DNA from: Promethearchaeota archaeon
Lineage (GTDB): Archaea > Asgardarchaeota > Lokiarchaeia > Sigynarchaeales > SOKP01
Length of the DNA stretch: 9,499 nt
NCBI GenBank assembly: GCA_004524425.1
Contig: SDNN01000104.1
Coordinates: 1 to 9,499, forward strand
Reading direction: 5' to 3'
Shown here: positions 1 to 5,583 of the stretch, one piece after another
How the letters are laid out: each line of letters opens with the position of its first letter
Numbering within the stretch: position 1 is the stretch's first letter
Notes under the pieces: generated by a model
The model's input: the letters and a program-made list of their open reading frames with translations, nothing else
The model's database searches: none
What the model was told of the DNA's origin: nothing
Made by a program: the position numbers and the translations under genes

Positions 1-540
1 ATCCTTTCTGGTTCGAGTTTTGATGTCTCAGACTTTTATTATAACGACAAATTGAAGAGAAGATTCACACCTGAAATCGATTTTATAAAAGAATCAAATG
101 AAATACCGATTTTAGGATTATGTTTTGGCCATCAATTAATTGCTTACTCTTTTGGAGCACAAGTCTGCAGAATGGGATATTCTAGACTTTCAGGTAGTAT
201 TATATTCATTCTCTTAAAAAAAACAGATGAATTGATCAGTAAAAAAAACATACCGGTGAACGTACATCACCTTGACTTTGTGTCTCCCAATGATATGAAA
301 ATTAGAGAAAATTTTGAAATCGTTTCAATTTCTAGAAATATGGGTTATAGAATTATTCAATACATGCGGCATTTAAGCAAACCTGTTTTTTCGATTCAAT
401 TTCATCCCGAAACCCATGATCCATATTATTTTCATCCGAACCTTTTTGATGAGAAGATTGCTGCCAAGACGAGAACCATAGGAGAGGAAATTATCGAAAA
501 TTTCATATGGCGGTGTATCTATGAAGAAGATTCTCAATAA
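1..540 (+). CDS. Class I glutamine amidotransferase, 5'-truncated by window edge
   Basis: The frame is open from base 1, so the true start lies outside the window; the TTG at 52 is an internal Leu codon. About 179 residues are visible. Class I GATases release ammonia from glutamine with a Cys-His-Glu triad and pass it to a synthetase partner. All three parts are present: the nucleophile elbow GLCFGHQ with Cys at visible codon 41, and FHPET with His at codon 135 and Glu at codon 137. The fragment opens with ILSGS, which matches the oxyanion-strand segment found before the elbow in this fold. An HHLDFVSP stretch sits where GMP-synthase-type GATases have an sHgD-like motif. No synthetase domain is fused after it, so it is a stand-alone GATase or a subunit with a partner outside the window. 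It could be a GMP-synthase-type amidotransferase or an uncharacterised GATase; the exact substrate cannot be told. A short T5A6 stretch at 561-571 follows the stop and may help termination. Confidence 0.88.
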   Translation: MLSGSSFDVSDFYYNDKLKRRFTPEIDFIKESNEIPILGLCFGHQLIAYSFGAQVCRMGYSRLSGSIIFILLKKTDELISKKNIPVNVHHLDFVSPNDMKIRENFEIVSISRNMGYRIIQYMRHLSKPVFSIQFHPETHDPYYFHPNLFDEKIAAKTRTIGEEIIENFIWRCIYEEDSQ

Positions 541-594
541 CTTTTAAATTTCTAAACATCTTTTTAAAAAAGAATCATAAAATAATTAGCAAGG

Positions 595-642
595 TTATCC
601 ATAGAGGTCTTTACTTCTTTTATAAAGATCAAATTATTTTTG
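595..642 (-). pseudogene. Decayed 3'-end remnant of a ThDP-enzyme gene (paralogue of 5584-7317)
   Basis: Read on the minus strand, this 48-base stretch ends in FDLYKRSKDLYG-stop. The intact ThDP enzyme at 5584-7317 ends in FDLYKKSKGIYG-stop. Aligning 595-642 with 5584-5631 by eye without gaps gives 40 of 48 identical bases, and 9 of the last 12 residues match. The differences include a synonymous AAA/AAG, K/R, I/L and TAA versus TGA as stop, a pattern typical of diverged coding sequence. In the remnant a TAA replaces the TTA Leu codon just before the Phe, and similarity fades upstream of that, so nothing translatable remains. Both copies have the same orientation, so they are also imperfect direct repeats about 5 kb apart. 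The remnant contains an inverted repeat, ATCAAA (628-633) and TTTGAT (639-644), that the intact copy lacks. It could be the tail of a deleted duplicate or an end duplicated during insertion of the intervening block. Confidence 0.6.
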
Positions 643-691
643 ATTCTTCTATTTGACATTCAATAGGTTTTCATTCTCTATTTCATTTGGA

Positions 692-760
692 TTGTATATA
701 TAGTAGTTTCTATTCAATTTCGAGCAAAATTTAAGAATTATACAATATAATCTAAATAAA
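692..760 (+). promoter_or_regulatory. Candidate promoter region of the amidohydrolase gene
   Basis: Two TATA-like elements lie ahead of the start at 799: TATATATA at 695-702 and an AT-rich CTAAATAA at 752-759. The second would place transcription start near 780 and leave a leader of about 20 bases. A weak AGGAT at 788-792, six bases before the ATG, could act as ribosome binding site. No clear BRE is seen, and in such AT-rich sequence chance matches are common, so this is tentative. Confidence 0.3.
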
Positions 761-798
761 GCTAATAACGCAAAACAATAATTAAAATAGGATATTTT

Positions 799-2226
799 AT
801 GGATATAGCAATAATTAACACGACTTTAATTACATTTGAGGGTAAAGGATTAGGTATCGTAAAAGACGGAGCAATAGGGATCGAAGATAGTAAAATCATA
901 TTCGTTGGAAAAACGAAAGACTTAGACTATCAAAAAGCAGAGTTTATAATAGACGGACATAACAAACATGTTACAATGCCCGGTCTAATCAACGCGCATA
1001 CTCATTCTATGTTAACTTTATGCCGAGGTACTGCCCATGATTTACCAGAAATCGAATATATACCGAAAGGTTTAAGTCTATTTGCAGATAATTTGAAAGG
1101 CGAGGATTTTATACTGGGCACTAAGTTGGCAATTCTCGAAGGTTTAAAAGCGGGAACCACTACATTTACAGAATACGGGATTGGAGTTTCTGAGCTTATT
1201 AAACACGTATACGAACCTTTTCAAGCCCGAATAGTCGCAACCGAAATGATTAGCGAATTGGGATTTTCAGACGAAAAAAAACCTAACGAATTATATAATT
1301 TTTACGGATATCTCGGAAAAAATGCTTTTAAGCGGGCAAAAAAGCTCTATAAAGAATTTCATCAGAAAGAGTTAGTCTCTGTGATGTATGGACCTAACGC
1401 TTTAGATATGATTTCTCTGGATTTATTGAAGCAAATTAAACACCAAGCAGTCGAGGATGGCACCAAAATTCACATGCACATTGCTCAAGGGGAACGTGAA
1501 AGATTACAGATAAAAAAACGTTACGGTAAGGATAAAACGGCAGTAAAAGTTCTAAAAGAGCATGAACTATTGGACAAGCATTTGATCGCTGCGCACATTC
1601 ATGACACGAGCGAACATGAACGAGCATTAATGGTTAAGAACGGTGTGGGTATGGTTGGATGCCCTTCTTCAATTGCAAAAATAGATGGTATAATCCCTCC
1701 GCTAGGAAGTTACTTGCAATTAGGAGGGAACGCATCTTTAGGTACGGACGAAGCGCCTGGCTCAGGGCACCATAGCATATTAAATGAGGTTAAGATGGCC
1801 AGTATATTGACCAAGACGTTAATGCAAGATCCTACTGCGATGCCTCCATGGGATGCGATGAAACTTGCAACTTCAATGGGCGCGCAAGTACTAGGGTTAG
1901 AAAGACAGATAGGGTCGCTTAAAGTAGGAAAGAAAGCAGACGTGATTACGATCGATATTAATCAAATTCACTTAACGCCGATTATTTATAAGCCTTTTAC
2001 AAATTTAATAGCTAATTTAGTATATTCAAGTAAAGGAACTGAGGTTGATAACGTAATCATAAATGGAAACATCGTGATGGAGAATAGAAAATTCCCCAAT
2101 TTTGACGAGGAGAACCTCATTGAAAAGGCGGGCTCTCGAGCAAAAACTCTTTTTGAGCAGCTAACCGACAAGTGGATAAAAATGAATTCAAAAATGCTCG
2201 AATACCATCGTATTGGATTTATTTGA
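799..2226 (+). CDS. Amidohydrolase, ATZ/TRZ (MTA/SAH deaminase-like) type
   Basis: This 475-residue protein has the full length and layout of the metal-dependent ATZ/TRZ amidohydrolases, cytosolic TIM-barrel enzymes that hydrolytically deaminate or dechlorinate purines, pyrimidines, thioadenosine/SAH and s-triazines. A small beta-sandwich (1-60 and about 375-430) flanks the barrel. Expected metal and catalytic positions are visible: NAHTH with His67 and His69, HMH with His227, His266 in AAHIHD, and Asp317 in GTDEAPGSG. Where most deaminases of this group have Glu in HxHxxE, this protein has Gln230 (HMHIAQGE), so the proton shuttle may differ or be supplied by Glu232. The C-terminal IGSLKVGKKADVITID signature is typical of the group. 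The ATG at 799 begins a strand typical of the family N-terminus and has no in-frame rival. It converges on the APC permease gene. Substrate is unknown: MTA/SAH or guanine-type deaminase and triazine-hydrolase-like activity are all possible; the family is secure, the substrate is not. Confidence 0.88.
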   Translation: MDIAIINTTLITFEGKGLGIVKDGAIGIEDSKIIFVGKTKDLDYQKAEFIIDGHNKHVTMPGLINAHTHSMLTLCRGTAHDLPEIEYIPKGLSLFADNLKGEDFILGTKLAILEGLKAGTTTFTEYGIGVSELIKHVYEPFQARIVATEMISELGFSDEKKPNELYNFYGYLGKNAFKRAKKLYKEFHQKELVSVMYGPNALDMISLDLLKQIKHQAVEDGTKIHMHIAQGERERLQIKKRYGKDKTAVKVLKEHELLDKHLIAAHIHDTSEHERALMVKNGVGMVGCPSSIAKIDGIIPPLGSYLQLGGNASLGTDEAPGSGHHSILNEVKMASILTKTLMQDPTAMPPWDAMKLATSMGAQVLGLERQIGSLKVGKKADVITIDINQIHLTPIIYKPFTNLIANLVYSSKGTEVDNVIINGNIVMENRKFPNFDEENLIEKAGSRAKTLFEQLTDKWIKMNSKMLEYHRIGFI

Positions 2227-2232
2227 GCGAGA

Positions 2233-2246
2233 TTTCTTTTTCTCTT
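2233..2246 (+). terminator. T-rich archaeal-type terminator of the amidohydrolase
   Basis: Seven bases after the stop codon the plus strand has a pyrimidine run with T3, T5 and further T residues. Archaeal RNA polymerase terminates at such U-rich runs without needing a hairpin, and none is obvious here. Confidence 0.45.
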
Positions 2247-2284
2247 ACAAAAAATCTTTAAAATAATATAAAAGGAATAAAATG

Positions 2285-2307
2285 AAAAAAAAATGGATTT
2301 TAATCCA
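2285..2307 (-). terminator. Hairpin plus T9 terminator overlapping the permease stop codon
   Basis: On the minus strand TGGATT-AA-AATCCA (2307 to 2294) forms a perfect 6-base inverted repeat, more realistically a 5-bp stem with a 4-base loop, followed directly by nine T residues (2293 to 2285). The TAA stop codon of the permease gene (2302-2300) lies in the loop region, so the last sense codons form one arm. Confidence 0.6.
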
Positions 2308-3694
2308 ATATTTCTTTTACTTCCTCGGGAAGTTTTTTACAAATTTCGTTTAAATCGATTCCTTTACTTGCGAGCCATTTTTTCCTAACAATGTAATAGA
2401 GTATTGCGAATAAATAGAATATCCCCGTGAAGATCACGACGTTTGGAGCTATTAAAATTATTGCTATGATCGTCAGTAAGGAATACGCAACGTTGAATAT
2501 CACCAATCCCAAAAGAACTTTTCTATTAAGTTTAAAACTAGCGGCTTCGTGAAGTTTTGGGTATTTCTTCTCCAGACTAATTGGAATATAGGCAAGCACC
2601 ACGCCTGGTATTGCTAAAGTGAGAGAAAGGAGAAATGATAAATCGATTATTCCTAATTGAAAAATCAGGAGGACAATTGACCCAAAAACAAAAAATGTCA
2701 GTGACCAATGGGGAGTTCCGTAACGTTTATTAACTTTTGCTAACCCGCTGGGAACCATTAAATCACGGGCAGCAGAAAATAAATCTCTGGACCATGCCAA
2801 GATTATCCCGTGTATTGTGGAAGCAATAGCAATTAGAATTAGTATTGTAAGGATTGAAATAAACCATAGAGGGAAAAACAAGGACGCAACATCTATAAGT
2901 GTTCCTTCCGTCTGACCTAATTTGTTCCAATCCATATTTCCCGTCATTACTATTGCAACAAGTGTATATACTGCCGCAATTAATATAAAACTGATAAATA
3001 ATCCTAGAGGAATATTACGTTTAGGATTTTTTATCTCGCCTCCGATTTCAATGATCGCGTTGAATCCTGCGTAGGAAAAGCTTAAAATTATAGCACCTAC
3101 AAAGATTCCAACAAATCCAGTCGGGAATAAGCCCCCTGTATTTTTTCCTGTAAGTTTATTTATGTCTACATGAGGGAGTCCGAAAATAATAAAGATTAAA
3201 ATCACCAAGAAATCACCAAAAATTGCTAAAACTATTTGAACCCAAGCCGCTAATTTGACGCCAAAAATATTGACGACATAAAATATCAAAATAGAAATGA
3301 TTGCTACAAAGATTAAAGAACCTGGTACAAATATTTCAAAATAAGTTGCAAATCCTACGGCTAAAAGTGCCAATGCGCCCATAATATGCAAGACAATTGA
3401 GGCCATTACCAAAAAGCCGAGGAACGGACTAGTTAATCGGGAGCTATATACCCATGCACCTCCACTCACCGGAAACGCAGAAACAATGTAAGCAATAATA
3501 ATTGCATTAATTACATTGGGTATACCCGCGATGATAAACGCCAACCATAAGGAAGGCCCCGTAATTCCTGCGGTAACGCCAGTTTGTATGAGTATTCCTG
3601 CGCCGACGACGTATCCGAAAATAAAGAAAATTACGGAAGTCAATCCGAGTTCGCGCCGTAACTTTCCTTCTTGTTGGTTATTGTTATTTTCCAT
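2300..3694 (-). CDS. APC-superfamily amino acid/amine permease
   Basis: This 464-residue integral membrane protein would catalyse secondary uptake or exchange of an amino acid, polyamine or related amine. Twelve hydrophobic segments can be marked at about 18-40, 50-72, 91-113, 126-145, 150-172, 193-217, 229-251, 272-295, 329-349, 353-372, 393-413 and 418-436. Family signatures are clear: VGAGIL at 30-35 in the broken TM1 helix, FSYAGFN at 206-212 in TM6, E220-IKNPKRNIP after TM6, and the SRDLFSAARD loop at 302-311. The N-terminus is short, Asn/Gln-rich and cytoplasmic, with no signal peptide, as usual. The ATG at 3694 fits a TATA-like box about 35 bases upstream, giving a short leader with no ribosome binding site. 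It converges on the amidohydrolase gene with 73 bases between stops, and the two may share a substrate pathway. Substrate cannot be read from sequence. Confidence 0.9.
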   Translation of the reverse strand: MENNNNQQEGKLRRELGLTSVIFFIFGYVVGAGILIQTGVTAGITGPSLWLAFIIAGIPNVINAIIIAYIVSAFPVSGGAWVYSSRLTSPFLGFLVMASIVLHIMGALALLAVGFATYFEIFVPGSLIFVAIISILIFYVVNIFGVKLAAWVQIVLAIFGDFLVILIFIIFGLPHVDINKLTGKNTGGLFPTGFVGIFVGAIILSFSYAGFNAIIEIGGEIKNPKRNIPLGLFISFILIAAVYTLVAIVMTGNMDWNKLGQTEGTLIDVASLFFPLWFISILTILILIAIASTIHGIILAWSRDLFSAARDLMVPSGLAKVNKRYGTPHWSLTFFVFGSIVLLIFQLGIIDLSFLLSLTLAIPGVVLAYIPISLEKKYPKLHEAASFKLNRKVLLGLVIFNVAYSLLTIIAIILIAPNVVIFTGIFYLFAILYYIVRKKWLASKGIDLNEICKKLPEEVKEILD

Positions 3695-3720
3695 AAATTA
3701 ATATTTGATTTTGGCATATT

Positions 3721-3734
3721 TAATTTTTTTATAA
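3721..3734 (-). promoter_or_regulatory. TATA-like box of the permease gene
   Basis: On the minus strand TTATAAAAAAATTA lies about 27-40 bases before the ATG at 3694. At the usual archaeal spacing of about 25 bases, transcription would begin near 3703-3705, giving a leader of roughly ten bases. This agrees with the absence of a Shine-Dalgarno sequence. Confidence 0.5.
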
Positions 3735-3853
3735 TGAAACAAAAATTAATTTTAATTAACTCGTGATTTAACAATGCCACATGTAATACTATATTTAGCT
3801 ACCAAAAACTTTTCAATAAGGCATGAGAGTTTTTTAGCAATCTAATTATTGTG

Positions 3854-3870
3854 TTATATTTATAAAAATT
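3854..3870 (+). promoter_or_regulatory. TATA-like box of the histidine kinase gene
   Basis: TTATATTTATAAAAATT lies about 85-100 bases before the kinase start and would give a leader of about 60 bases that carries the ribosome binding site at 3940-3945. A second candidate, ATATAATT at 3888-3895, would put transcription start near 3911-3917. The rest of the 257-base region between the divergent permease and kinase genes shows nothing else I can support. Confidence 0.4.
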
Positions 3871-3939
3871 GGAATAAGAATTGAGAAATATAATTAGTAT
3901 AAGAATAAATATGAGTTATTTTATCTTTTATTTGATATT

Positions 3940-3945
3940 AGGTGA
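3940..3945 (+). promoter_or_regulatory. Ribosome binding site that fixes a TTG start
   Basis: AGGTGA is followed by six bases and then TTG at 3952. It supports TTG as the true start of the kinase: an in-frame TGA at 3943-3945 blocks any start further upstream, and the first in-frame ATG is at codon 27 without a comparable site. Confidence 0.65.
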
Positions 3946-3951
3946 TATTTC

Positions 3952-5562
3952 TTGAGGAATATTAAACAACAAGATGATAAACAAGAAATTAACATTGAAG
4001 ATATTTTTAATATTACGAAAAAATACGAGATGCAACAACAATTAAGTGATTTAAAGGAATTGCATCGATTAATTTCGGAATGTGCGAAAGCTGTTATTTT
4101 CACCATAGATATGAAAATGAAATTTAAAAGTATTAATCCTTATATTTATGATTTATTAGGTTATACTCCCAATGAAGTGATAAATGAGAAGGTTGCAGAA
4201 TTTAATACCCCCTCTTCTCTGAAAACTATCGCTAATGCTTTTAGAGAGGAAATGAAAAAAGAGAGAAAGGGAAGCACGGATATTAACCGTGTACATGAAC
4301 TTCAGGTGCAACAAATTCATAAAAATGGTTCAATTGTCGATGTGGAGATTCTTTGTACCTTTTTACGAGATGAGGAAAATAAACCAACTGGAATTTTTGG
4401 AGTTTCACGAGATATCTCAGAGAGAAAGAAGTTGGAAAGAAGCCTTATAGAATCAAACAATTTTCTCAATTCCATTTTAGATAATACAAGCATTTTAATC
4501 GCCTATTTAGATCGAAATTTTAATTTTATAAAAGTAAATCGTGCTTATGCCGTCGCTGATCAAAAAGAAATTGATTATTTTCCGGGTAAGAATCATTTCG
4601 ATCTATATCCTAATCAAGAAAATGAAGAAATCTTCAAGCAAGTTATTGATAGAGGAACCCCATATCAAATATTTGGAAAACCATTTGAATATGCTGATAA
4701 TCCTGAACGAGGTGTTTCATATTGGGATTGGAGTCTTGTCCCTATTAAGAATGAACTTGGAATTGTGAATTCCTTGGTTCTCTCACTACAAAATGTTACT
4801 GATCGGATATCAGCAGAAAAACTTGTGAGGGAATCAGAAAAAAAATTTCGAGAGGCATTCAATCATGCAAATTTTTATAAAGACTTAATTGCACATGACA
4901 TGAATAACATTCTCCAAGCCATTCAATCATCCGTGGAATTATATCAATTATCTATAGAAAAACCAGAAATTTTTGAAGAGAAAAGGGATTATTTGGGTAT
5001 TATTACAGAAAATATTTTTAATGGATCACAACTTATATCGAACGTAGTTAAATTATCTGAACTCCAACAAACTAAAATGCCGTTGGATTTAATAAATGTT
5101 AACAAAAAGTTAATGGATGCAATTATATTTACTCACAAAATTTTTCAAAATCGCAATCTAAACATAAATGTGGAGGGACTTAAAAGTGATCATTATGTAT
5201 TAGCAAATGATCTTATTATAGAGCTTTTTGAAAATATATTAATTAATGCAGTGAAACATAATATTAATTCTGAAATCGAAATTAGAATTAAAGTTTCTGA
5301 AGTTGAATTAGATAATAAGAAATATTGTAAAATCGAATTCACTGACAATGGTTTAGGAATTCCGGATGAGATAAAAAAAGATTTATTTCAACGAAGAGAA
5401 AAAAATACCAAATCAAAAAAAGGCATGGGTATTGGATTATCACTTGTAAAGCAAATAATAGAGAGCTATAATGGCAAAATCTGGGTTGAAAATAAAGTTT
5501 TGAATGATTATACAAAGGGCTCTAATTTTGTTTTACTAATTCCAATGATTACTCAAAATTAA
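3952..5562 (+). CDS. Soluble PAS-PAS sensor histidine kinase
   Basis: The 536-residue product should autophosphorylate on a histidine in response to a cytoplasmic signal; no membrane segment or signal peptide is seen. Domains in order are an N-terminal helical stretch (1-38), PAS1 with its PAC end (about 39-160, ending FGVSRDISERKK), PAS2 (about 168-290, ending QNVTDRISAEK), a dimerisation/H-box helix with His315 in AHDMNN, and an HATPase_c domain (about 415-533). ATP-binding boxes are intact: N-box FENILINAVKHN with Asn428 and Asn432, G1 DNGLGI at 465-470, F-box around DLFQ at 477-480, and G2 GMGIGLSLVKQII from 491. PAS2 may hold a small ligand or cofactor, but no cofactor-binding Cys or His is identifiable. 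There is no receiver domain and no response regulator in the window. The start is TTG with a good AGGTGA site. The gene is visibly AT-richer than its neighbours and ends 21 bases from the convergent ThDP gene. Confidence 0.88.
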   Translation: MRNIKQQDDKQEINIEDIFNITKKYEMQQQLSDLKELHRLISECAKAVIFTIDMKMKFKSINPYIYDLLGYTPNEVINEKVAEFNTPSSLKTIANAFREEMKKERKGSTDINRVHELQVQQIHKNGSIVDVEILCTFLRDEENKPTGIFGVSRDISERKKLERSLIESNNFLNSILDNTSILIAYLDRNFNFIKVNRAYAVADQKEIDYFPGKNHFDLYPNQENEEIFKQVIDRGTPYQIFGKPFEYADNPERGVSYWDWSLVPIKNELGIVNSLVLSLQNVTDRISAEKLVRESEKKFREAFNHANFYKDLIAHDMNNILQAIQSSVELYQLSIEKPEIFEEKRDYLGIITENIFNGSQLISNVVKLSELQQTKMPLDLINVNKKLMDAIIFTHKIFQNRNLNINVEGLKSDHYVLANDLIIELFENILINAVKHNINSEIEIRIKVSEVELDNKKYCKIEFTDNGLGIPDEIKKDLFQRREKNTKSKKGMGIGLSLVKQIIESYNGKIWVENKVLNDYTKGSNFVLLIPMITQN

Positions 5563-5583
5563 AATATTTTTAAAGTTTGAAAA

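Noticed and set aside
52..540. GATase starting at the TTG at 52
   Set aside because: The frame is open to base 1 and encodes the expected ILSGS strand before it, so 52 is internal.
652..682. TTGACA-like hexamer followed by an AT-rich hexamer, resembling a bacterial promoter
   Set aside because: The -10 match (TCTATT) is poor and the genome looks archaeal; TATA-like boxes nearer the gene are better candidates.
660..720. Possible further similarity of the intergenic region to the ThDP gene (TAGAAACT shared with the codons for VET near its 3' end)
   Set aside because: Only eight bases match and the spacing to the remnant is wrong by about 40 bases; too weak in AT-rich DNA to extend the pseudogene.
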